Shown here: positions 1 through 9,550 of the stretch, one piece after another
Layout of the letters: every line of letters starts with the position of its first letter
Numbering within the stretch: position 1 is the stretch's first letter
Source of the DNA: Palaemon carinicauda
Lineage: Eukaryota > Arthropoda > Malacostraca > Decapoda > Palaemonidae
Assembly: GCF_036898095.1 (NCBI RefSeq)
Contig: NC_090751.1
Coordinates: forward strand, 81,925,074-81,989,073
Direction of reading: 5' to 3'
Length of the DNA stretch: 64,000 bases
Translations under genes and position numbers: made by a program
The notes under the pieces: model-generated
Databases searched by the model: none
The model's input: only the letters and a program-made list of their open reading frames with translations
Told to the model about the DNA's origin: nothing

Positions 1-894
1 GAGGACTAGCCTCCTGAACAGCAACTAGGCTAACTAGGAAGTCATTTCCCAGAAGCTAGATGCCTAACACAGACTTACTCTGATGTCCCGTCCTCCACTC
101 CAAACCCGAGGATTGGCAAAGAATCAGCTATGCCAGTTCAAGGAAAGGAGAGAGAAATGAAACGCCCCAGTAAATTTTGCCTGAACATAGGTCAAAGCAA
201 AATTAACTAAGGATAGCCCAGGCTAATCAGAGGGGAAGGGAATTACTCTTAAATCTCGTAGAGATAGTATTAACTTAAAAGGTATAGGAGATATCAATCT
301 CCCCTTAAAAGACAATACAAGAGCAATCAGAGACATATATCAAGTATACTAAAGCCCTTAGGCTATTAAGCCAAAGAGCATAGAGAGACGTTCATCGAAA
401 CTCTAGTATACTAATATGGAAAAGGAAAAATTACACAGTAATATCTTAATTGTATAAAATATTGCTTGAGCTTCAATAAAACTTTACCAGGAAGGTTATA
501 TCATGCATGAAGTGTGAAGGTGCCTAGGCTAGGAAGCCTGGCACTCGTGAGGCTTGATCATAATAGCCAAAACCACGACAACAATGACATGATATAAAAA
601 TCCCTAGCTAAGAAAACTAAATAGCTAAAGTTATTAAAGCAATTAATGCCAGGAATATCGTTCTTGCTAACTAAATGAACGAAAGAACGATCGCGTCCAT
701 GACGCCATCCGGCTGGTAACAGCTCTTGTTACGTTAATCACGATCTCAATCGACAAGCAAAACTGGCAAGAGCTTACATTTACACAATTCAAAGATATTA
801 CTTAACTTTCCAGATGCTGATGAAGCGGGAGAATCCATCATAAGCAAAGGAAATCCTCGAAAATAGCGAGATAACACCGAAAAAATGCTGTCAC
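1..894. other. Non-coding sequence, no gene recognised
   Basis: AT-rich sequence with no long open frame, splice-flanked exon or recognisable protein motif on either strand. It lies just outside the DIRS end repeat starting at 895. If that repeat is the left end of a minus-strand DIRS copy, this stretch would be the 5' non-coding region of that copy. That is inference only; I saw no similarity to the 5' region of copy A. Confidence 0.4.
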
Positions 895-1234
895 CAAAGC
901 TACAAACGAAAGAATGGTTTGGTGGGGCCGCGTAGCGGCGGATGGCCGAACTATTTTGCAGTACATTAGGAGAGTCGAGTGTTTACCTCTCTAACGACTC
1001 TCCTATTTTTCTTGCCACTTTCCCTCTCGTAGTGAAAGGCTATTTGGGGTGTAAATAGCTATGAGATGTGTCAAGATACGTCCTTACGCGATATCCCTTG
1101 GAGAAATTTAAGGGATACTCGCTCCAGGAGTTAGAATTCTGGGTACCTTCGGTAAATTTTCTGGGATATATCACTGTAGTCACATATAACTTAGGAAGCT
1201 ACTAATGTAGGAACTTCCATCAGCACGACATGGC
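895..1234. repeat. DIRS A-family terminal repeat, copy 1
   Basis: About 340 bp that is nearly identical, in the same orientation, to 8688-9028 at the right end of DIRS copy A. Shared landmarks are the start GAATGGTTTGGTGG, the hairpin GAGAGTCG...CGACTCTC, and the end CATCAGNACGACATGGC. The last bases continue as CTAAGCCC, the version found in the left half of the ICR at 8525, not the CTCTTTCACCC version of the right end. It is therefore best read as the left terminal repeat of a minus-strand copy that extends out of the window. Confidence 0.75.
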
Positions 1235-1273
1235 CTAAGCCCAAAAATCTATTTTTGGGCTTAGGCCATGTCG
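1226..1273. repeat. Perfect palindrome joining two DIRS left ends head to head
   Basis: Two 23-bp arms (1226-1248 and 1251-1273) are exact reverse complements around a 2-nt centre. Each arm is the DIRS A-family left-end sequence, beginning CGACATGGCCTAAGCCC. This is the structure expected if a minus-strand copy and a plus-strand copy share a fused left end. Confidence 0.85.
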
Positions 1274-1668
1274 CCCCTTCAGAGGAAGAGGCTACAAGGG
1301 TGGACGTGGCCAAGGAGGTACATCCTCCAGCCAGCACTCATAGTGAGATGCTGCCAGTAGGAGGGAGACTTCTCCATTTTCAGGATCGGTGGACCTTCAA
1401 TCCTTGGGCCCACAGCCTGATCAAGATGGGACTAGGGTGGGGTTGGAACTCAACTCCACCAAGCTTTCCTCATTTCTTCCAACCCTCAACCCCAGTTTTG
1501 GAAGAATATGTTCAGGAATTACTGGACAAGAAAGTAATACGGAAAGCAAAGTCCATCAAGTTTCAAGGAAGGCTATTCTGTGTTCCGAAAAAAGATTCGG
1601 AAAAGCTCAGGGTCATTCTGGACTTATCCCCACTCAACAAGTTCATTGTGAACTACAAGTTCAGAATG
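1272..1668 (+). pseudogene. Duplicated fragment of DIRS A gag end / RT start
   Basis: Base-for-base copy of 4832-5228 with a constant offset of 3560 and only a handful of substitutions. It covers the RG-rich end of gag and the first part of RT (motifs VGGRLLHF, KFQGRLFCVPKKDS, VILDLSPLNKF) and stops before RT catalytic motif A. The junctions are abrupt: a CG of overlap with the palindrome at 1273, and GAATG/CTGTGAGACC at 1668. It is a dead fragment created by rearrangement, not a gene. Confidence 0.9.
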
Positions 1669-2808
1669 CTGTGAGACCATCTTTAGGAGAAATGATTCTC
1701 TCTTTTATTAATGGTTAAATTCCATTAGATTTATCCACCATATTGTGCATAATGGAAGATGTGTCATGAGGACACTTTATATATCTTGGATAATGTCTTC
1801 CAGTATTTAATTCCTAGGAATTGCCTAGTTCAATATGGGAGGAGGTAATGTCCTAGGGTATTACTTTACTTATGGACTATTCACCCCTTCCCCGCTATCT
1901 CTTTCGTGTTGAGTGAACCAACACCCTTACGTCTGTGGACCTGGCATGAGTTTTTCTGTCTGCAGCTAGTACGCTGCTGGCAGATAACCTCATATCTGTG
2001 AGTGTACCTTAGAGTCCTCCCTTGGACTGCCTTCCATATGCCTTAAGATGGGATATGGTTGAGTGGAAGCCCGAATTTATTTCCCTCTTCCACTGGCACA
2101 CTCTTTCAGGATGTAGACGTCTTAGTTGATCTCTTGCCGTCTTCTATCCTTATCTTTTTCTCCTACTGTCAATCATGGGCTACGATTAACTGCCGACAGT
2201 TTTTGGATGGCTAGGCTAACAGTTCACTGTTAACCCTTTCTTTGGACATCGTTGATCGATGGCCGCTGGTAAGGTCCTAGGCATGTCTGCCGGCAACTGA
2301 GTAGCTTGTCGGCAACTGTCCTATGCCTTCCATCCAAAAATAATCAATATAATATTATTTTATTACCGGCAGTTGCCGGAAGGTTCGACAAGACGTTGGC
2401 CTGCCGGCATAAGCTAACTAGCCCATCATGCTGACGTTGCCGGCATTGTCGGCGGGGCCGGCATTGTCGGCGGGGCCGGCATTGTCGGCGGGGCCGGCAT
2501 TGTCGGCGGGGCCGTCATTGTCGGCTGAGCCGGCAACATTGACGGCATACTGGAGCCGGCAACTGCTGTACCCAGAAAAAATTATTATTAATTTTTCCAG
2601 CCTGCAAGTGGTTCTTGTACAGCCATTTGTGAGACCATCATATTGAGAGATGATTCTCTTCTATAGTAATGGTTATATCCATTTTAAATTATTCACTATA
2701 TTGAACATTTAAGAGGATGTGTCAAGAAGACACTATATATCTTAGATATTTCCTCTTATTTAATTCTATATGAATTTTTTAGTTCAATATGGGGGGGGGT
2801 CATAGCAA
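1669..2808 (+). other. 5' non-coding region of DIRS A with a diverged duplication
   Basis: No gene. The segment from 1671 to about 1860 (starting GTGAGACCATC, ending AGTTCAATATGGG) is repeated in diverged form at 2629-2795, immediately upstream of gag. The 5' region thus carries two copies of the same leader about 960 bp apart. The interval between them contains GC-rich CCGGCA motifs and the tandem array at 2439-2528. A promoter may lie here, but no defined core promoter is visible. Confidence 0.5.
2439..2528 (+). repeat. 18-bp GC-rich tandem repeat
   Basis: Four near-perfect units and a fifth degenerate unit of GCCGGCATTGTCGGCGGG. The same GCCGGCA motif is scattered from 2280 to 2560. It sits in the leader of DIRS A. 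The period is a multiple of three, so it happens to read as an Ala-Gly-Pro repeat, but nothing else suggests it is translated. Confidence 0.85.
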
Positions 2809-4906
2809 ATGGCTGATAGGGAAACACATGTAGGTGTCTTTCCTCTATAGCTTACCCTATCCAGGCTATATATAATAACTGATGTTATGCTGAAATCTGA
2901 AGATTTCACAGAAAACTCATTTGCTTTTCTTTTATTTACAGGAGGAGCATCCCGAGTGTGGGAACAACTTTTGTAGGGTCCGCAGCAAGGACTTCTACGG
3001 ACATGGCGTGTGTAGGTCTCACGCCCGCTGTTCCATCACTAAAGGGGTTCTCAAGTACTGGGACCCGGAGGTATGTACCGTTTGTGAGAAGTTGGTAAAG
3101 GAGGCTTTTGATGAACAAAAGTCTGCTGAGTCTAGGGATGCAGCTAGGGCTACGCTGCGTAAATGGGTAAGAGGTTTTCAAAAGAACACCTCGGGCCCAT
3201 ACCTTCTTAATGCTAGGATGAGGGACTGTCTCTTCCCCGGAGCTCGTGATGATTCCATCATTCCCAAGACAAAACCTCCAATCCCTTTGGTGCAGATTCA
3301 GGTTCAGAAGCCTAGAGAACCTGATGTTGCGGATACTCTGGATAGTATCCATCTGGACGACAATATGTCTGTCGTCTCTGAGGAGACTGAGAAGAATCTC
3401 CTCGTGGAAGAGTTGGATCAGGAAGCAGTTGTCCCTCCTGCTAGTAATGTGGAGAACGTCGAAGTGGCTTCGGTTTCTTCGGCTGCGGTGGCTGATCCAG
3501 CACCCTCAACCTCCTCGCAACCGCCTCATCTGGAGACGATTGCTAGTACTCTTCAGTCCTTAATGTCCATGGTATATGACTTGCAGAAGAAGTCTACCGA
3601 GAAAGAGTCTACTTTCCGGACAGAGATTGAGCAGTTAGTTTCTTCGCGCCTAACCCCGAAGAAGCTAAACGTTAAGGACCGTCCTGTGTTCTCCGACGTT
3701 AACCCGTGGAGGTATGCGGAGCACATGCCTATGTCAGCAGGCAAGATCTTCCTCTCGGAGAAACTGGGTACCGTTCCAGTAGAGGAAGTTGAGTTTTGGC
3801 CCAGCAGAGGGGTCTACCCGGACTGTTATGTCCGACTCAAAAATGAACCGGCAGCTAAAGAAGAGACGGAGCCCAAAGAAGTAATTGTCTTTGAGCTCGC
3901 TAAAGCGCAAGCGATGCTTACGTCAAAGCTAAAAGAGAGGGCATTCACTAGCTCAAAAGTGCCGGCATTGAGCAAGAAATACCCATTGTTCATTGCTGAC
4001 CCTCAACATGCTTTTCCCTTTATGAATAAAGGGTTTAAAGCGGCCCTGAAGGCTGCGAGGGCAGGAAAACCCTGTCCCACGCTAGAAGAAAGCAAGCCTT
4101 TCTCCCTTGTTTTTCCTTCAGACGATAAAGACTGGAAGGACGTTCGTGTTACCTTCTCAGTCGGGAAGCTGGAGGCCGATATCGCTGGACGGCAGTTCAA
4201 CGAGGACCTCCCAAAGCTGTCAGAGTTTCTCTTAAAAAGAGAACATGAAACTAAAGAACGCCTGGCTGCGTCTATGTCTCTTCAAACAGGGCTAGAGACG
4301 ATGGCTAGCATTCCTGATACCCCAGACATGTACATGGTCTTTGCCAAGGCTCACTTGGCTACAGTAACTAAAGACCTGCACAACTTTATCAGAGCCAGGA
4401 CGGCCTGTAGAGAGTTCGTGTTTGCTTCCGCCTCCGTAAAACACGAACCCAGGAAGCTGATAGCTTCTAATATCTGGGGAAAAGACCTCTCTCCTAGTGA
4501 TGTGGTCAAAGAGGTCATAGATAAGGCTGCCTCGGAGAATAGGAATCTTCTCTCCAAGTGGGGCTTGTCCTCAAAGAGGAAATCTTCCGCTGAAGGAGGT
4601 CCCAAGCCGAAGAACAAGTCTAAGCGACCTCGGTTGCCCTCTCATCCAAGACAGCAACAGCAACAGCTTCCCGTGGCCACGGTGTCCCACACAGTGGCAC
4701 AACCCACCACCACCTTTCAACTGGTGTCCCAAACACTGGCGACACAGTCACCAGCCTTCACCCTAGCTTTTGAAAGGCAATCGGCTTCCTTTAACCCAAA
4801 GTCTCGAGGCTCCTTTCGGGGCTCATCTAGACGCCCCTTCAGAGGAAGAGGCTACAAGGGTGGACGTGGCCAAGGAGGTAAATCCTCCAGCCAGCACTCA
4901 AAGTGA
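2809..4906 (+). CDS. gag: DIRS A Gag-like protein (predicted 2 exons)
   Basis: ORF1 of copy A, about 660 residues and uninterrupted, predicted to encode the RNA-binding structural protein of the retrotransposon. The main exon starts after a good acceptor (pyrimidine tract and TTTACAG, ending 2941). A 7-codon first exon from ATG 2809, in a CAAATGG context, ends at a GTAGGT donor (2830) and joins in phase 0, leaving a 112-nt intron. The N-terminus has a Cys/His cluster (GHGVCRSHARC...WDPEVCTVC), the middle has a short coiled coil (about residues 205-240), and the C-terminus is Q-rich then RG-rich (RGRGYKGGRGQGG). It shares blocks with Gag of copy B (NPWR near 3705, IWGKDL near 4475). The stop overlaps the pol frame by about 140 nt. 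The splice is inferred. Confidence 0.75.
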
Positions 4907-6746
4907 GATGCTGCCGGTAGGAGGGAGACTTCTCCATTTTCAGGATCGGTGGACCTTTGATCCTTGGGCCCACAGCCTGATCAAGATGGGACTAGGGTGG
5001 GGTTGGAACTCAACTCCACCAATCTTTCCTCATTTCTTCCAACCCTCAACCCCAGTTTTGGAAGAATATGTTCAGGAATTACTGGACAAGAAAGTAATAC
5101 GGAAAGCAAAGTCCATCAAGTTTCAAGGAAGGCTATTCTGTGTTCCGAAAAAGGATTCGGAAAAGCTCAGGGTCATTCTGGACTTATCCCCACTCAACAA
5201 GTTCATTGTGAACTACAAGTTCAGAATGGTGACGCTTCAACACATAAGGACCCTTCTGCCCAAGAGGGCATTCACAGTCTCCATAGACATGACGGATGCG
5301 TACTGGCATGTACCAATCAACCATCAGGTTTCCCCCTACCTAGGGTTCAAGCTCCAGAAAGGAAGATATGTCTTCAGAGCCATGCCCTTCGGTTTGAACA
5401 TTGCACCGACAATATTCACAAATCTTGCGAACGCAGTTACTCGACAACTACGCCTCAAGGGTGTTCAGGTAATGGCCTACCTGGACGACTGGCTGGTGTG
5501 GGCAGCATCCAAGGAAGAATGCGTGCAAGCCTCCATAAAAGTGATCCAGTTCCTAGAGTATCTAGGGTTCAAGATAAACTCGAAGAAGTCTCGGCTGTCT
5601 CCAGCTCAAAAGTTCCAGTGGTTGGGAATTCACTGGGTCTTACAGTCACATTGCCTCTCGTTGCCGATGGCAAAGAGAAAGGAGATAGCAGGGGCCGTCA
5701 AAAGTCTTCTTCAATCTCGAAGAATATCAAGAAGACAACAGGAGAGAGTGTTGGGGTCTCTCCAGTTTGCCTCTTTGACGGACCCACTTTTGAGAGCATA
5801 ATTAAAAGATGCATCAGGGATCTGGAGAAAATTCGCTTACAACGATCAAAGAGATCTACAAAGACCACTACCAAGTCGTCTACGATCGATTCTCAAGCCA
5901 TGGTTGGAAGTGAAGAACTTAAGAAGAAAAGTACCCTTGCAACCACCCCCTCTTGCAGTCACCGTCCACACGGATGCCTCGAAGGAAGGATGGGGGGGTC
6001 ATTCTCATCATCGAAAGGTACAGGGAACTTAGTCCCCTCTCTTCAAGTCCTTCCACATCAATTACCTGGAAGCCATGGCAGTGTTTCTTTCCCTGAAGAA
6101 ACTGAAACTTCGCCGCTCGATCCACATTCGTCTGGTTCTAGACAGTGAAGTGATTATGAGATGCATAAATCGACAAGGTTCGAGATCGCCTCAGTTAAAT
6201 CATGTGATACTAGCAATCTTTCATCTATCCAAGAAGATGAGATGGCACTTATCAGCAGTCCACCTTCAAGGATTCCGCAATGTGACAGCGGACGCTCTAT
6301 CCAGGTTCAACCCGATAGAGTCCGAATGGTCCCTAGACGCAGGATCATTCTCGTTCATATTGAGCAAAGTCCCAGGATTGCAAGTAGATCTCTTCGCAAC
6401 GAGCGACAAGAAGAAGTTGGCCCGGTACGTAGCCCCGTACGAGGATCCTCTAGCGGAAGCAACGGACGCAATGTCCCTGGATTGGAACAGATGGTCCAGG
6501 ATTTACCTGTTCCCACCAACCAACCTATTGTTGAAAGCCCTCGACAAATTGTGATCCTTTCGGGGAAGGGCAGCGATAGTGGCCCACAAGTGGCCAGGCA
6601 GTGTCTGGTTTCCGTTGATAACACAACTACGCCTGAAGCTGATCCCGTTGCCGGAACCAGTTCTGACTCAGCTAGTACAGAAATCGACTGTCTACGCTTC
6701 ATCAGAGAAAACCCAGAACCTTCATCTCATGATTTTCTCACCTTAG
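4770..6746 (+). pseudogene. pol: DIRS A Pol: RT, RNase H, MT-like domain (broken)
   Basis: The frame is +1 relative to gag. RT motifs are clear: VPKKDS, IDMTDAYWHVP (catalytic Asp of motif A), MPFGLNIAP and YLDDW near 5480. RNase H follows (VHTDASKEGWGG, LEAMAV, LVLDSEV, TADALSR), then the DIRS methyltransferase-like domain (VDLFAT, DAMSLDW, IYLFPP). The reading frame is broken by TAA at 5799-5801 between RT and RNase H, TAG at 6030-6032 where copy B has Trp, and TGA at 6552-6554 where copy B has Arg. A frameshift near 6715-6730 separates it from YR, which in copy B continues in the same frame. Clearly a recent pseudogene: the protein sequence is otherwise well preserved. Confidence 0.9.
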
Positions 6747-7708
6747 CGGTCAAGAAAAGGTTCGGGATTTCGGCAGACAGTATTAATTTCATAGAATAGT
6801 ACAAGTCAAAGTCAACAAGAAGACAATACGAATCTTCCTGGAAGAAATGGGTGGCCTTTGTTAAGGCGAAGAAACCTCAAGAGATTTCTACGGATTTCTG
6901 CTTGTCCTTCTTCATCCATCTTCACGGACAAGGACTAGCGGCTAATACGATCACGACGTGCAAATCTGCCTTGGCTAGACCGATTCTTTATGCCTTCCAA
7001 GTGGACTTTTCTAATGAAATCTTCAATAAGATTCCGAAAGCCTGTGCTAAACTTTGGCCTGCAGCCTCTCCTAGGCCTATTTCATGGTCCTTGGATAAGG
7101 TGCTTCATCTGGCTTCGACCTTGAACAATGAAGATTGCTCGCTGAAAGACTTGACTCAGAAAGTGATATTTTTATTTGCACTAGCCTCAGGAGCCAGAGT
7201 TAGTGAAATAGTGGCCCTCTCGAGGGATGACGGCCACATACAGTTTACACCGAATGGTGAACTGAATCTCTTTCCGGATCCGACGTTTCTCGCCAAGAAT
7301 GAGCTACCCACTAAAAGATGGGGCCCCTGGAGAATCTGCCCTCTGAAGGAAGAAGCATCCCTCTGTCCAGTGGAATGCCTAAAGGTCTATCTTCGTAGAA
7401 CTTCAGACTTTAAGGGAGGCCAGCTTTTTAGGGGAGAGACTTCTGGTTCGACATTATCTTTGAAACAGATAAGGGCGAAAATCACTTACTTTATTCGCAG
7501 AGCGGATCCTGATAGTACACCCGCAGGTCATGATCCGAGAAAGGTTGCCTCGTCTCTAAACTTTTTCCAAACTATGTCGTTTGATAATCTGCGTGCTTAT
7601 ACTGGTTGGAAGTCTTCCAGAGTATTTTTCAAGCACTATGCGAAGCAATTAAAGGAAATCAAGCTTCATGTGGTGGCTGCAGGCAGTGTAATAAAGCCTG
7701 TAGTTTGA
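6747..7708 (+). pseudogene. DIRS A tyrosine recombinase (YR)
   Basis: C-terminal part of the ancestral Pol and the integrase of DIRS elements. It inserts a circular DNA copy by site-specific recombination. The catalytic set is visible: Arg in SGARVSE (about 7195), His and Arg in HDPRKVA (about 7530), Trp in YTGWKS and the nucleophile Tyr in FKHYAK (about 7633). One TAG stop at 6797-6799 lies upstream of the core. From 6800 the frame is open to TGA at 7706-7708, so the recombinase domain itself is complete. It lies in a different frame from the RT-MT part because of an indel near 6720. Confidence 0.88.
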
Positions 7709-8524
7709 TTACTGCGAAGGACAGTGCTCTAATTGGGACTGTTAGTGAAGGGTGTACATGATAGACTTTGGTATATCATGATATTGAGTGTCGATATGGA
7801 CATTATAAACTTTCTTACTCAGTTAAGTGAACTTAAGCATAATATTTGACATGAGTGCCAGCATATTTATGCGCAATGTTTTTAGTAATAACATACATAA
7901 TGAAATTTACTATTTTCATAGAGTGGCAATGTTTCTCTTGCAGACGAAAACTATTTATTTTGTTATTACCATTATGCTTTTTATGTCTATGTCTAGCATA
8001 AATATATGATTGAATCATAACTCCTGTGTTTCTTGTAAATAAACTATGGAAGGAATCTTTGCGTCTCTCTCGCCTTAATATTATTTGATTATATTCAGAG
8101 CATCCTTGATCCTCTTTTGGATCTTGAGGGACAAGCTCCCTTGTCATGCAAACAGGTAGGTTTGGTTGTACTATGTTTGTTTACTGTATTATGATTCCTA
8201 CGCGAACATAAACTTGTCTGACTGATCCAGACCTGGGAGGTACAGTACTCTATTCAGCACCTGGTACAAACTTCACTTTACGTATATATGACACAATATA
8301 CTTCTGCTTGCTAAATTGTTCCTTGAACTCACAATCCTCGGGTTTTTTCCTAGAGTCTATACAGACTTTCCCTGTAGGGGGCAGGAAGAACTGGCATATG
8401 ACATGCTCAGTTGATTGATGTATTGCGGTAACATCAAGTGTCTTTGGTCTTTATGTCCAATTAGGAAATAGTCAACTCGAGATAACAGCACAATTAAATC
8501 CACAGATACATTAATGCTCTGGTA
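7709..8524 (+). other. 3' non-coding region of DIRS A
   Basis: AT-rich, no gene. It runs from the YR stop codon to the ICR. Only short chance open frames are present. Confidence 0.55.
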
Positions 8525-8621
8525 AACTTCCATCAGTACGACATGGCCTAAGCCCAAAAAACGGATTTTGAGCGTAGTGAAAAATCTATTTTTGGGTGAA
8601 AGAGCCATGTCGTCCTGATGG
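8525..8621 (+). repeat. ICR-like palindromic segment of DIRS A
   Basis: Two oppositely oriented copies of CATCAGNACGACATGGC flank the centre. The left half (ending CTAAGCCCAAAA) is complementary to the left-end motif at 1251-1273. The right half (ACGGATTTTGAGCG to CCTGATGG) is complementary to the right end at 9011-9076. In DIRS-1-like elements such an internal complementary region pairs the two ends to make the circular intermediate. Confidence 0.75.
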
Positions 8622-8687
8622 ACCCACCCTCCTTTGGTTAAAGGATCTTAATCCCTCCCTATGGTACTGTATCTGTAAAAATACTTA

Positions 8688-9076
8688 CAAAGCTACGGAA
8701 GAATGGTTTGGTGGCGCCGCGTAGCAGCGGATGGCCGAACTATTCTGCAGTACATTAGGAGAGTCGAGTGTTTACCTCTCTAACGACTCTCCTATTTTTC
8801 TTGCCACTTTCCCTCTCGTAGTGAAAGGCTATTTGGGGTGTAAATAGCTATGAGATGTGTCAAGATACGTCCTTACGCGATATCCCTTGGAGAAATTTAA
8901 GGGATACAGTACTCGCTCCAGGAGTTAGAATTCTGGGTACCTTCGGTAAATTCTCTGGGATATATCACTGTAGTCACATATAACCTAGGAAGCTACTAAT
9001 GAAGGAACTTCCATCAGGACGACATGGCTCTTTCACCCAAAAATAGATTTTTCTCTACGCTCAAAATCCGTTTTTT
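8688..9076 (+). repeat. Right terminal repeat of DIRS A
   Basis: Direct copy of 895-1234, plus a further 45 bp (CTCTTTCACCCAAAAATAG to the T run) that is complementary to the ICR. A 5-nt duplication distinguishes it from copy 1 near 8905. It ends 21 bp before the border of DIRS copy B. Confidence 0.75.
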
Positions 9077-9097
9077 TCCTTCGTCAAAATCCCTTTT

Positions 9098-9127
9098 CTG
9101 GGCTCCACCTGTGCCGCTCCATGAAAT
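9098..9127. repeat. DIRS B terminal inverted repeat, right end
   Basis: Starts CTGGGCTCCACCTGTGCCGC and is the reverse complement of 16674-16703 with one mismatch. Confidence 0.8.
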
Positions 9128-9550
9128 AGTACAAGAGAAATGGTCCCAAAACTTGGAACTAAACCTGAGGGGAAAGTAAATTAAAGTCAAAATAACAAAA
9201 ACATGGTTTAATTCAAAAGTAAATAGGAAATACTAAGAATTCCAGTGAATGAACACTTCCTTAACATAAAGGATAGATGGGTAAGTAACAAATGCAGCAA
9301 AAATTCCAAACAATGGAATGACAAAGTGAATGCAAGGTAAAATAATAAACTGCAAGATCAATTACTAATTTACAATCCTGAGGGTAAAAACAACAAAGAT
9401 CAACTCGAGGGAGAGCAAGGCTATTAATAGACATAATAAAATAAAAATGCACCATAAGGGTGTAGCTCAGGTAAAAACAAAACCAAAAACTAAAGTAGGG
9501 ACAATAAGTAAGGCAGGTAGGAGGAAGGAGGATATAGCAAGACATTGTGG
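9128..9550 (-). other. 3' non-coding region of DIRS B
   Basis: AT-rich stretch between the YR stop and the element end. No gene and no ICR recognised. Confidence 0.5.

Larger units (their letters stand above)
1249..9076 (+). mobile_element. DIRS-type retrotransposon, copy A
   Basis: Contains gag, RT-RNase H-MT and YR on the + strand in the order typical of DIRS-1-like elements, followed by an ICR-like palindromic segment (8525-8621) and a right terminal repeat (8688-9076). The right edge is set where the match to the ICR ends, near the run of T at 9071-9077. The left edge is uncertain: the left-end motif lies at 1251-1273, but it is followed directly by a misplaced pol fragment rather than by the rest of a left inverted repeat. 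The 5' part is therefore rearranged. In-frame stops in pol show the copy is not functional as it stands. Confidence 0.7.

Noticed and set aside
2439..2528. Possible CRISPR-like or coding Ala-Gly-Pro repeat
   Set aside because: Head-to-tail units without spacers in a eukaryotic retrotransposon leader; a plain tandem repeat.
4964..6148. 394-codon plus-strand open frame inside DIRS A
   Set aside because: Overlaps RT-RNase H in the wrong frame and shows no domain motifs.
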